Below the pieces are notes generated by a model that saw only the letters and a list, made by a program, of their open reading frames with translations, did not search any database and was not told the origin of the DNA. A stretch of DNA of 23,635 nt from JACQNR01 sp964533045. GTDB taxonomy: Bacteria; Acidobacteriota; Terriglobia; UBA7540. The stretch is from the NCBI GenBank assembly GCA_964533045.1, contig CAZHKT010000051.1, positions 1 to 23,635 on the forward strand, read 5' to 3'. The first letter of the stretch is position 1; every line of letters begins with the position of its first letter. Shown here piece after piece: positions 15,194 through 22,230 of this stretch. The translations under genes and the position numbers were made by a program.

Positions 15194-16714
15194 CTAGACC
15201 AGAGCCACGGCCGAACTGACGGAGACCTGCTTGCGTGCAGGCCGGGCGCGGCGAATTTCGGTGCGCAGCAGGTCGCCCAGAATGCGCACCGCGCGGTCGA
15301 GCTGCTCGTCCGAGACCGCCGTAAAGCATAACCGAAACGCGTTGTGCTGCGGATTCTGGAAGTAGAAGAAACGCGCCGGAGCAAAAATCACTTTGCGATC
15401 CCGCGCCTTCCCGAGCAGCTCTCCGGCATCCATGCCGGGCGGCAGCTCAACCCAGGCGGCCATACCCCCTTCGGGATAGTTGACGCGCACTTCGGGCGGG
15501 AAAGTGACGGCCACGGCGCGGCGCAGGACCTCGAGTTTGCGCGCGTAAATCTTGCGCGTGCGGCGCAGGAGCTTGTCCAGCCAGCCGCGGCGGCAGAATT
15601 CATCCAGGATCGCCTGGCCCAGGTTGTTGGTGTGCAGATCACACCGCCGCTTGGCCTGGCGCAGCCGTTCAATAACGCGCCGGGAAGCTGCGATCCAGCC
15701 CACCCGGAAGCCCGGGAAACCAATCTTCGAGAAGCTGTTGAGATAGATGGCGAGGCCGGTGGTGTCGAGCGCCTTGAGGGGCGGCTCGTCGCGCCCCGCG
15801 TAGCGCAGCGCCCCGTAGATATCATCTTCCGCGACCGGCACCTGGAAGCGCGCCGCCAGCTCCAGCAGCCGCTTGCGCGCTGCCAGCGGCATGGAACGCC
15901 CCGTGGGATTGTGAAAGTTCGGGTTGGAAAGAATCAGCTTGAGCTTGTTCTGCTCGAGCGTGGATTCCAGGCAATCGAGGTCCATGCCGTGGGGCCCCAC
16001 GGGAATGCCGATAAGGCGGACGGAGGGCACGTCGAACGCCTGCCAGAGGCCAGGATAGGTGGGGTTCTCGCAGGCCACCGCATCATAGGGACCCACGAGC
16101 ACGCGGCGCAGCAGGTCCAGCGACTGCTGGCAGCCGTTGGTGATCAGCAACTCGTCGGAATCCACCGCGATGCCATCGCGGCGGAGGCGCGCCTGAAGGT
16201 ATTGCTTAAGGGCGGGATAGCCGTCGGTCGCGCCATAGTCGAGCAGGCGGGCGCCCTCGCGGCGCATCACGGTTTCCGTGGCGCGGCGAATCAGGTCAAT
16301 GGGGCAAATCTCGGGCGAGGCGTGCGTGGCCGCCAGCGAAATCATCCCGGGCTCGAGCGTGCTGGCCATCAGGCGGCCCAGGGAATCGTCCTCCTGGTCG
16401 TCAGTGAAGAGGCTGTCCCAGTAGAACTCGCTGGAGGCGCGGCGGCGCGCCGGCGACGACTGTCGCAGCGTCGCGGCGTAGCTCGACACAAACGTCCCCC
16501 GCCCGACTGTGCCCTCAATCAGGCCCTCGGCTTCAAGATCCGCATAAGCGTTGCTCACCGTGGTGCGGTGCACGCCCAGTTGCTTGGCGAGCTCGCGGCT
16601 GGGCTCCAGACGCTCGCCCACCGGCAGGGCGCCGGAAAGGATGCGCTCACGCAACTGGTCGCGAATCTGCACGTAGAGCGGCTTGTTAAGATTGGTGTCG
16701 AGTGCAATGACCAT
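15194..16714 (-). CDS. MocR-type transcriptional regulator (GntR DNA-binding domain plus PLP aminotransferase domain)
   Basis: A 506-residue regulator. Residues 10-75 form a GntR winged helix (KPLYVQIRDQLRERILSG, PSRELAKQLGVHRTTVSNAY), and about 120-490 an aminotransferase class I domain. PLP contacts are all visible: N269 in NFHNPTG, D297/D298 in AEDDIYG, Lys330 in NSFSKIGFPG, R337 in FRVGW. MocR proteins include PdxR, which controls PLP synthase genes, and regulators of nearby amino acid or sugar genes. Here pdxS lies 5 kb downstream, a PLP decarboxylase 2.6 kb, and a GH51-like gene follows directly; the true target is unknown. The start at 16714 has GAGGGG upstream; a longer open frame to 16978 crosses the promoter and is rejected. 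Confidence 0.92.
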   Translation of the reverse strand: MVIALDTNLNKPLYVQIRDQLRERILSGALPVGERLEPSRELAKQLGVHRTTVSNAYADLEAEGLIEGTVGRGTFVSSYAATLRQSSPARRRASSEFYWDSLFTDDQEDDSLGRLMASTLEPGMISLAATHASPEICPIDLIRRATETVMRREGARLLDYGATDGYPALKQYLQARLRRDGIAVDSDELLITNGCQQSLDLLRRVLVGPYDAVACENPTYPGLWQAFDVPSVRLIGIPVGPHGMDLDCLESTLEQNKLKLILSNPNFHNPTGRSMPLAARKRLLELAARFQVPVAEDDIYGALRYAGRDEPPLKALDTTGLAIYLNSFSKIGFPGFRVGWIAASRRVIERLRQAKRRCDLHTNNLGQAILDEFCRRGWLDKLLRRTRKIYARKLEVLRRAVAVTFPPEVRVNYPEGGMAAWVELPPGMDAGELLGKARDRKVIFAPARFFYFQNPQHNAFRLCFTAVSDEQLDRAVRILGDLLRTEIRRARPARKQVSVSSAVALV

Positions 16715-16738
16715 GGACGCCCCCTCACTCTCTTGATG

Positions 16739-16790
16739 ATAGTCCACCATAGTCCAATAGCTTCCTGATGTAAAGAGCCAATCAGTCCAA
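16739..16790 (-). promoter_or_regulatory. MocR gene promoter with three direct repeats (candidate operator)
   Basis: On the minus strand, TTTACA (16769-16774), a 17-base spacer and TATGGT (16746-16751) form a sigma70-like promoter. Three copies of the hexamer AGTCCA (plus strand) start at 16741, 16751 and 16784, that is 10 and 33 bases apart, about one and three helical turns. Two form exact ATAGTCCA direct repeats over the -10, and the third lies above the -35. MocR proteins commonly bind direct repeats, so autoregulation is likely. Confidence 0.55.
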
Positions 16791-16987
16791 TCGACAATCC
16801 GGCCAATTCGCCTGCCTGGCCGGAGCCGACGGGGAGGAGAGCCAGGGGTGTGCGACCGAAAAGAATGAAACATCCCAGGCGAGCGCAGCGAAGAATCTGC
16901 ATTTTGCGTCTGGTGGAGACTCCAGCCGATGCTTCGCGGCGCTGCGCATGAATGCTCCTGCCTCGCTATGTCACTCATTCCGGTAAC

Positions 16988-17005
16988 GCCGCCCTAACGG
17001 GCGGC
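16988..17005 (-). repeat. hairpin carrying the LRV gene's stop codon
   Basis: GCCGCCC (16988-16994) and GGGCGGC (16999-17005) form a perfect 7-bp stem with a 4-base loop. The TAG stop of the minus-strand gene (16994-16996) lies in the loop and first stem base. No T-tract follows, so it is not a standard terminator. Confidence 0.7.
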
Positions 17006-17548
17006 TCGGTCAGTCGGGCGCAGGCGCGCCCGCAGGCGCGCCCGCAGGTCGGCAGGCGCCGAGGGGTTGCACGCCACCAGAAACCACAGCGGCTCGGACT
17101 GGTTTTCGGCCAGCCGGGCCAGAGTGTCGGCCGGAGTGGACGGGTGCCGCGCCACGTTTTCCCGAACCGCCTGGTAGGGATGATGTGCCAGTTGGGCAAG
17201 AACTTCCGCGGGAGCGTTGGCATGTTCGGCCAGCGCGCGCGCCAGCAGATAATCATCCGGCGCCAGCGTGGCGGCGAGTTTCAGCAGCGTCGGTGCAGGA
17301 GTCGCAGCATCCAGCACCAGGCGGTACCGCCGGTCCCACGCCGGGCTGATTCGGTTGAGTTCCTCAGTCCGCGCCTGGATCAGCGATTGAAGCTGGCGCA
17401 GCTCCTTCTGCTTGCGCGACCGAGGAAGCTTCGCCGCCCGCAAGGATCGCAGCACCTCACGCAAGTGCTGGCGCTCTCCAAAGATCACTTGCGAGCCGCG
17501 ATGAATTCTCCCTGCCGCGAACTTCATCCGCGCGTCGTCTGCCGGCAT
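16994..17548 (-). CDS. leucine-rich repeat variant (LRV)-like protein
   Basis: A 184-residue, probably cytosolic, all-helical protein. The N-terminal half is a basic helical region with a coiled-coil look (KQKELRQLQSLIQARTEEL). From about residue 95 there are three units of 23-26 residues: ALAEHANAPAEVLAQLAHHP, VARHPSTPADTLARLAENQ, and CNPSAPADLRARLRAR. This N/H-P-[ST]-[TA]-P-A-x-x-L-x-x-L pattern is typical of LRV/HEAT-like repeats used for protein binding. No partner or enzyme function can be named. The ATG at 17548 has GGAGG upstream; a TTG start at 17608 is also open. The C-terminal RARLRARL comes from a 12-bp tandem DNA repeat at 17021-17044. The stop lies in a hairpin. Confidence 0.7.
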   Translation of the reverse strand: MPADDARMKFAAGRIHRGSQVIFGERQHLREVLRSLRAAKLPRSRKQKELRQLQSLIQARTEELNRISPAWDRRYRLVLDAATPAPTLLKLAATLAPDDYLLARALAEHANAPAEVLAQLAHHPYQAVRENVARHPSTPADTLARLAENQSEPLWFLVACNPSAPADLRARLRARLRPTDRAAR

Positions 17549-17724
17549 GCCCGGGACTCCCTCCGAACTCGGATGACTGAGGTATAACCGAAATTTCGGG
17601 AAAAACAAAGCGGCCAGGGTTGTCGCGACGCCACGGCGCGGCGGCGCGGCGTGAGCGTCGGCCCGCCTGCGCCGCGACCTGGCGCCGGTTGTGGTTTTAA
17701 TAGGTGGCCACGGAGCTGACCACC

Positions 17725-18312
17725 ATGTCGGAACATGTATCGCTTTCCAACCCCATCGAGACCCGCTTGCTGGAGCGCGACCCCACCGCGCTGCTGGCGG
17801 TGGACCTGCAAGCCAGGCTGATGCCCGCTATGTTCGACGCGGCCGCAACGCTGCGCAACGCGCGCACCCTGCTCCGTCTGGCGGAGGTGCTTCGCATCCC
17901 TGTCATCCTCACCGCACAATACGTGAAGGGCCTCGGTCCTGTCGTGCCGGAGGTCCTCGACGCAGCGCCTGGTGTGGCACCGTTTGAAAAAGACTGCTTC
18001 GGTTGCTTTGGCGAACCGGCGTTCTTCGACCACCTGAAGAAACATGCGCCCAGGGCGCGCACACTCATTGTCGCCGGCGTCGAAAGCCACATCTGCGTAA
18101 TGCAGACTGTGCTCGGCGCGCTCCAGGCGGGCTACCTGGTGCACGCTGCCTCCGACGCCATCTGCTCGCGCACCCGCGAGAACTGGCGGATCGGCCTCGA
18201 CCGCATGCGCCACGCCGGCGCCGTCATCAGTTCGACGGAGATGGCGGTTTACGAATTGCTGGGTCGAAGCGGAACGGCGGAATTCAAGGCCATGCTACCG
18301 ATGTTGAAGTAG
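17725..18312 (+). CDS. isochorismatase-family cysteine hydrolase
   Basis: A 195-residue Rossmann-like hydrolase of the isochorismatase/nicotinamidase superfamily. The catalytic triad is visible: D27 in LLAVDLQARLMP, K89 in FEKDCFGCF, and C124 in GVESHICVMQT. The spacing resembles YcaC-like hydrolases of unknown substrate rather than true isochorismatases. GTG at 17704 would add seven residues; the ATG at 17725 with GGAG upstream is preferred. It is divergent from the LRV gene across a very GC-rich gap of 176 bases (17549-17724) that contains self-complementary stretches but no clear promoter. It converges with the MBL hydrolase, so it is probably monocistronic. Confidence 0.88.
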   Translation: MSEHVSLSNPIETRLLERDPTALLAVDLQARLMPAMFDAAATLRNARTLLRLAEVLRIPVILTAQYVKGLGPVVPEVLDAAPGVAPFEKDCFGCFGEPAFFDHLKKHAPRARTLIVAGVESHICVMQTVLGALQAGYLVHAASDAICSRTRENWRIGLDRMRHAGAVISSTEMAVYELLGRSGTAEFKAMLPMLK

Positions 18313-18350
18313 CTGCCCGTCGTCATTCTCCCTGGCTGTTCTCCCGCCTG

Positions 18351-18986
18351 TCACATATCCTGGAGAAACGGATTCATCTCCCTCTCCTCGCCGATGGTGG
18401 TCGGGGGGCCGTGGCCGGGGAAGACGCGCGTCGCGTCGGGAAGTTGCAGGAGTGAATCCCGGATGGATCGGATGATCTGGTCGAAGGAGCCGCCCCAGAG
18501 GTCGGTTCGCCCGATGCTCGATTGAAACAGTGTGTCGCCGCTGAAGAGAGTGTGAGTTTCGCCGGGCAGGTGCAGGCACAAACTCCCCGGCGAGTGGCCC
18601 GGCGTGTGCATCACGCGGAGCGGCTGCGCCCCGCACTGGAATGAATCGCCGTCTTTCAGGAATTGGTCCACTTCGACCGCGGCCGGCGCTTCGACGCCCA
18701 GCCACGCCGCTTGCAGGGCGAGGTTCCGGTAGAGCGGCAGGTCCCTTTCATTCATCAGCACGGCCGCTCCCGTCGCCCGCTTCAGCCCCGCGATCCCGCC
18801 CACATGGTCAATGTGCGCGTGCGTCGCCACGATGTAGCGCGCCGTCAGTTTATGCTGGCGCAGGACTTCCTGCACGCGCTCGATGTCGTCGCCGGGATCG
18901 ATCACTACCGCCTCGCCCGTCTTCTCGTCGCCGAGCACCGAGCAGTTACATGCCAGCAAGCCGACCGGAAAGATCTCGTGAATCAT
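18351..18986 (-). CDS. metallo-beta-lactamase-fold hydrolase (glyoxalase II-like)
   Basis: A 211-residue cytosolic zinc hydrolase. The metal motifs are complete: THAHIDH (H56, H58, D60, H61), H131 in MHTPGHSPGS, D151 in LFSGDTLF, and H192 in FPGHGP. The sequence HTPGHSPGSLCLHLPGE and its short length fit the YcbL/glyoxalase-II-like group, which hydrolyse thioesters such as lactoylglutathione or related thiols; the substrate is unproven. The C-terminus lacks the full glutathione-binding domain of classic GloB. The ATG at 18986 begins right before the first strand. It is divergent from the MobB-like gene and shares its upstream region. Confidence 0.9.
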   Translation of the reverse strand: MIHEIFPVGLLACNCSVLGDEKTGEAVVIDPGDDIERVQEVLRQHKLTARYIVATHAHIDHVGGIAGLKRATGAAVLMNERDLPLYRNLALQAAWLGVEAPAAVEVDQFLKDGDSFQCGAQPLRVMHTPGHSPGSLCLHLPGETHTLFSGDTLFQSSIGRTDLWGGSFDQIIRSIRDSLLQLPDATRVFPGHGPPTTIGEEREMNPFLQDM

Positions 18987-19009
18987 CGCCGGCTGAAATC
19001 TTACCTCGA

Positions 19010-19038
19010 TTGACTTCAGTTGCGCTCATTTCTATACT
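19010..19038 (+). promoter_or_regulatory. sigma70-type promoter for the MobB-like/pterin group
   Basis: TTGACT (19010-19015, 5 of 6) and TATACT (19033-19038, 5 of 6) are spaced 17 bases apart, the best promoter match in the window. It predicts a short leader of about 20 bases before the ATG at 19066, which has only a weak ribosome binding site. Confidence 0.68.
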
Positions 19039-19065
19039 TGGACCCATTCGGGGTCACGCAACGAG

Positions 19066-19680
19066 ATGAAGATCGTGGTGGTGGCGGGCGGGGCGCGCAA
19101 AGTCGGCAAGACCTCGGTCGCGGCCGGGCTGGTGCGCGCCCTGCCGCGTCTCGGCTGGACGGCGGTGAAAATCAGCACACACGCGCCGGCGGCTATCCAC
19201 GGAGCCTGCGGTGCCGCAAGAGATTTCGAGCTGAGAGAAGAAACGGTGCCGGCGAACTCGACCGATACCGGTCGTTTTCTCGCCGCAGGGGCGCGGCGGG
19301 CCTTCTGGCTGCGGGCAACGCCTGCGGCTCTGCCCGCAGGGCTGGCCGCGCTCTTTCAAGCCGTTGGCGGGGCGGATCATGTGCTCCTCGAAAGCAGCAG
19401 CGCGATGGACTGGATCCGGCCGCGCTTGAGGATTTTCGTCTGCAATTCGGCGCGGCGTGCGACTAAGCCGCTGGCGAAGAGACTGCTTTTGCAGGCCGAC
19501 GCCCTGGTCGAGATCGGCCCGGCCCGTCGCGCGCATCGGTCGCTTCCGGTCCGCACTTTCACGATGAGCCGCAAGGATGCCTTCCACCCCGCGCTTGCCC
19601 GTTTCGTGCGGGCGGCGCTGCGCCGGATGGGCGATTCCCAAATTCGCAGCGAGGCAAAGGAGGTTCCATGGCCGCAATGA
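19066..19680 (+). CDS. P-loop NTPase resembling MobB (molybdopterin guanine dinucleotide synthesis)
   Basis: A 204-residue protein with a Walker A motif GARKVGKT (residues 9-16) directly after the first strand MKIVVVAGG, then a helix and VKISTHAP. This start resembles MobB, the GTP-binding helper of molybdenum cofactor maturation. VLLESSSAMDWIRP could be the strand that in MobB reads VxVEG. The rest is Arg/Ala-rich and poorly conserved, so MobB identity is only likely; other SIMIBI-class P-loop proteins are possible. Its last 13 bases overlap the carbinolamine dehydratase gene, implying coupled translation. No other molybdenum cofactor gene is in view. Confidence 0.72.
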   Translation: MKIVVVAGGARKVGKTSVAAGLVRALPRLGWTAVKISTHAPAAIHGACGAARDFELREETVPANSTDTGRFLAAGARRAFWLRATPAALPAGLAALFQAVGGADHVLLESSSAMDWIRPRLRIFVCNSARRATKPLAKRLLLQADALVEIGPARRAHRSLPVRTFTMSRKDAFHPALARFVRAALRRMGDSQIRSEAKEVPWPQ

Positions 19681-19958
19681 ATGAGAACGAGATTCGCGAG
19701 GCGCTTGGCAAACTACCCGGGTGGACGTACTCCGCGAACGCCATTCACAAGGAATTCAAGTTTGAGACTTTCGTGCCGGCCATGGCTTTCGTCAACCGCG
19801 TCGCGGAGGCGGCCGAGCAGGCACAGCACCATCCCGACATCACCATCCGCTACCACGTCGTTTCGATTTCGCTTTCGACCCACAGCGCGGGCGGCGTCAC
19901 GGCCAAGGATTTCTCGCTTGCCGCTCAGCTCGAAGCGCTCGCACCGGCCTCTCAATAG
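19668..19958 (+). CDS. phhB: 4a-hydroxytetrahydrobiopterin (pterin-4a-carbinolamine) dehydratase
   Basis: A 96-residue enzyme that dehydrates pterin 4a-carbinolamines. The family signature is intact: QAQHHPDI (H54, H55, P56), RYHVVSISLSTHSAGGVT with H72, and KDFSLA with D81. AAGGAGG a few bases before the ATG at 19668 sets the start within the end of the upstream gene. No aromatic amino acid hydroxylase, its usual partner, is visible. Members of this family without such a partner have been linked by comparative genomics to molybdopterin metabolism, which fits the overlapping MobB-like gene; that link is an inference here. Confidence 0.94.
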   Translation: MAAMNENEIREALGKLPGWTYSANAIHKEFKFETFVPAMAFVNRVAEAAEQAQHHPDITIRYHVVSISLSTHSAGGVTAKDFSLAAQLEALAPASQ

Positions 19959-20024
19959 ACGCCGGACGTGCCATTTACTCTTGTGGTAAGACGCCAATCC
20001 TCGCTAGAATTCAGGGTTGCGACC

Positions 20025-20456
20025 ATGCGAATGATCACGGTCTTCATCCAATGGATTCATCTGCTCGCCGCCGCCATCGCCGTGGGCGGCATGGCCTTCA
20101 TGTTGTTAATCTTGACGCCGTCGCTGCGCGTGCTGGACGAGGAACGCCGGGCCCAGCTGGTGCGCAGTGTGGGCAGCCGCTTCCGCTGGATCAGCTGGAG
20201 TGCCATCCTGCTGTTGATTCTGACCGGCATCTACAATATTCATCTGCGAGCCTGGGCCGCCCCCTGGGGAACCTACTGGGCGCTGTTGACGCTGAAGATC
20301 GTTCTCGCCATGCTGGCTTTTGGGATCACCCTGCTCCTCACCCTCCCCATTCCGGGTCTTGACTCCTTCCGCGCCCGGCGGCAGCGGTGGCTCACCATCG
20401 CGCTCAGCATCGCGGCCATGGTGGTTCTGATATCCGCCTATCTTCGAGGAACATAA
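20025..20456 (+). CDS. CopD-like four-helix membrane protein
   Basis: A 143-residue integral membrane protein with four hydrophobic segments at about 8-30, 57-75, 85-106 and 121-139. The first helix carries QWIHLLAAAIAVGGMAF, whose His and Gly pattern is typical of the CopD/DUF2269-type family (copper import or electron-transfer related), and K91 in TLKIVLA is also typical. The substrate is unknown. The ATG at 20025 has AGGG upstream; an open frame from 19968 lacks a ribosome site. A TAGAAT box at 20005-20010 could be a -10 but has only a poor -35. The gene ends 3 bases before the YgfZ-like start, so the two are co-transcribed. Confidence 0.82.
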   Translation: MRMITVFIQWIHLLAAAIAVGGMAFMLLILTPSLRVLDEERRAQLVRSVGSRFRWISWSAILLLILTGIYNIHLRAWAAPWGTYWALLTLKIVLAMLAFGITLLLTLPIPGLDSFRARRQRWLTIALSIAAMVVLISAYLRGT

Positions 20457-20459
20457 CCT

Positions 20460-21551
20460 TTGCCTGAAACCATTCGCAGTCCACTGGCCGATTATCACGC
20501 GTCGCAGGGTGCCACGCTCGCCGAATACCGCGGCGCGATCGTGCCGGCGCGCTTTACCACCGTTGCGGAGGAGAACCGCGCCGGGCGCCGGGCCGCGGGC
20601 CTCTTCGATTTCTCATTCCGCTCGAAGATCGCCCTCACCGGCGCCGACCGCGTCCGCTTTCTGCACGGCATGGTGTCGAACGACATCAAAAAGCTCGCGC
20701 CCGGCCAGGGCTGTTACGCCGCCATGCTCAACGCGCAGGGGCACATACTCGCCGACCTGCGCGTCTACTGCGCTCCAGAGCGCTTGATTCTCGACACCGA
20801 CGCCACGCTGCGCGACAAAGTTGCGGCGCTTCTCCGGCGCTACATCATCGCGGACAAAGTGATGATCGAGCCGCAGAATCTCTATGCGATCGCTTTTCAA
20901 GGCCCGCGTTCGCGCCCGCTGCTCGAAAAGACGCTGCACATCGAGTTGCCGGAGATGGGTGAGTTTGACCACTTCGCCACCAACTACGCCGGGTTCCCCG
21001 TGCGCGTGGTGCGCGCTTCGAGCACCGGCGAAGAAGGCTACGAAGTCTGGATGGCCGATAAGGCCCTGCTGCCCGTCTGGGGGGCGGCGTGTGGCCAGGC
21101 GCCTACCTACGACATGCTGCCCTGCGGCAGCGAAGCGCTGGAAACGCTGCGTATCGAGGCGGGGATTCCGCGCTACGGCCCCGACCTTGGCGAAGACACG
21201 CTTCTTCTAGAAGCAAATCTCCTCCACGCAGTCAGCTTTTCAAAGGGCTGCTACATCGGGCAGGAAAACGTGGAACGCACGCGCAGCCGCGGCCACGTCA
21301 ATTGGAAACTCTCCGGGGTGATCGTCGCCGGACCCGTGCCGCCCGCGCCCGAAACCAAGCTCCTCGCCGGCGGAAAAGAAGTCGGTGAGATCACCAGTGC
21401 CTGCGTCTCGCCCGCGCTCGGCAAGACCATCGCGCTCGCCTACCTGCGCCGCGAAGCTGCTGAGCCCGGCACGCGCCTCACCCTCGCCTCCGGCGTGCCG
21501 GCGGAGGTCAGCGCGCTTCCCTTCTATGCAAAGCCCGACACTCGAGATTAG
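20460..21551 (+). CDS. ygfZ: YgfZ/GcvT-family folate-binding protein
   Basis: A 363-residue protein with the GcvT fold. The YgfZ signature KGCYIGQE is at 262-269, followed by NVERTRSRGHVNWKL. The N-terminal part contains LTGADRVRFLHGMVSNDIKKL, typical of both aminomethyltransferases and YgfZ. YgfZ (IBA57-like) proteins use folate to help assemble or repair certain Fe-S enzymes; a true glycine-cleavage T-protein is less likely given the Cys motif and absence of gcvH/gcvP. The start is TTG at 20460, only 3 bases after the CopD-like stop, with GAGGA upstream; the next Met is residue 71. It ends in TAG inside a short repeat-like stretch. Confidence 0.87.
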   Translation: MPETIRSPLADYHASQGATLAEYRGAIVPARFTTVAEENRAGRRAAGLFDFSFRSKIALTGADRVRFLHGMVSNDIKKLAPGQGCYAAMLNAQGHILADLRVYCAPERLILDTDATLRDKVAALLRRYIIADKVMIEPQNLYAIAFQGPRSRPLLEKTLHIELPEMGEFDHFATNYAGFPVRVVRASSTGEEGYEVWMADKALLPVWGAACGQAPTYDMLPCGSEALETLRIEAGIPRYGPDLGEDTLLLEANLLHAVSFSKGCYIGQENVERTRSRGHVNWKLSGVIVAGPVPPAPETKLLAGGKEVGEITSACVSPALGKTIALAYLRREAAEPGTRLTLASGVPAEVSALPFYAKPDTRD

Positions 21552-21557
21552 AGATTC

Positions 21558-21591
21558 GAAACTCGGCGGCCCAACCCGAATGTCGAGTTTC
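21558..21591. terminator. hairpin between convergent ygfZ and nuoB
   Basis: GAAACTCG (21558-21565) pairs exactly with CGAGTTTC (21584-21591) across an 18-base loop. It spans almost all of the 39-base convergent gap and touches the nuoB stop. T-rich sequence after it on the plus strand is weak, so it is a possible bidirectional terminator only. Confidence 0.4.
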
Positions 21592-22106
21592 TACTTGCTT
21601 CCGAACACCGCAGCCTTGAACGTGCCGCGTTCTTTCATGATTTTCTTCTGCAGCATGAGGATGGCGTGGAGGAGTTGTTCGGGGCGGGGCGGGCAACCGG
21701 GTACATATACGTCAACAGGTATATATTGATTAACTCCCTGGACGATGGCGTAATTGTTAAAGACGCCTCCCGACGTGGCGCAGGCGCCCATCGAAATCAC
21801 CCACTTGGGTTCAGGCATCTGCTCGTAGAGGCGGCGGATGACGGGCGCCATCTTCTGTGAAACTCGCCCGGCGACAATCATCAGGTCGGCTTGCCGGGGC
21901 GAACCGCGAAAGACTTCTGCACCGAAGCGCGAAATGTCGAATCGCGAGGCGCTGGTCGACATCATCTCGATCGCGCAACAGGCCAGGCCGAACGACATCG
22001 GCCAGAGCGAGGACTTGCGCGCCCAGTTCACCGCCTGGTCGAGCCGGGTGAAGATGAGCCCTTCGAAGCCGCCGCTTTCGCCGGATTGAATTTGGGGTTC
22101 GCCCAT
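21591..22106 (-). CDS. nuoB: NADH-quinone oxidoreductase subunit B (NuoB), orphan copy
   Basis: A 171-residue complex I subunit that carries the N2 [4Fe-4S] cluster passing electrons to quinone. The four cluster cysteines are present: the tandem pair in GLACCAIEMM (43, 44), C109 in MGACATSGG, and C138 in PGCPPRPEQ. RFDISRFGAEVFRGSPRQAD is also fully typical. A GTG directly before the ATG could add one residue. No other nuo gene adjoins it; neighbours are ygfZ (convergent) and an alcohol-dehydrogenase-type gene (same strand, upstream). It may be a second copy or a dispersed complex I gene; no mutation suggests loss of function. Confidence 0.96.
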   Translation of the reverse strand: MGEPQIQSGESGGFEGLIFTRLDQAVNWARKSSLWPMSFGLACCAIEMMSTSASRFDISRFGAEVFRGSPRQADLMIVAGRVSQKMAPVIRRLYEQMPEPKWVISMGACATSGGVFNNYAIVQGVNQYIPVDVYVPGCPPRPEQLLHAILMLQKKIMKERGTFKAAVFGSK

Positions 22107-22146
22107 CACGACTGATTATCGCACGCCGCTCTCAAAAGTTTCAACC

Positions 22147-22230
22147 GGGCGCTGCAGCCGCGCCCTCTAAGCGCCGCCCGTCCCTTGCTGCGGCGGTCAG
22201 CGACCGCTGCCAGAGAACCGCTGGCGCTAC
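22147..22230. repeat. hairpin repeat E, divergent relative of A-D
   Basis: It contains hairpins GGGCGC/GCGCCC (22147-22152, 22160-22165) and GCGGCGGTC/GACCGCTGC (22190-22198, 22202-22210, one mismatch). Read on the minus strand, its right edge TAGCGCCAGCGG begins with the TAG stop of the quinone oxidoreductase gene. Stem sequences differ from A-D, but layout and edge are alike. It fills most of the 120-base gap before nuoB. Confidence 0.65.

Noticed and set aside
15129..15329. N-terminal extension of the GH51-like protein
   Set aside because: It overlaps the MocR 3' end and would bury a clear signal peptide that starts at 15128.
15344..16768. Long plus-strand open frame (474 codons)
   Set aside because: Antisense to the MocR gene, which has all its PLP and DNA-binding motifs.
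16715..16978. N-terminal extension of the MocR protein to 16978
   Set aside because: The extra residues have low-complexity, non-homologous sequence and cover a good promoter and repeats; the ATG at 16714 has a ribosome site directly before the GntR domain.
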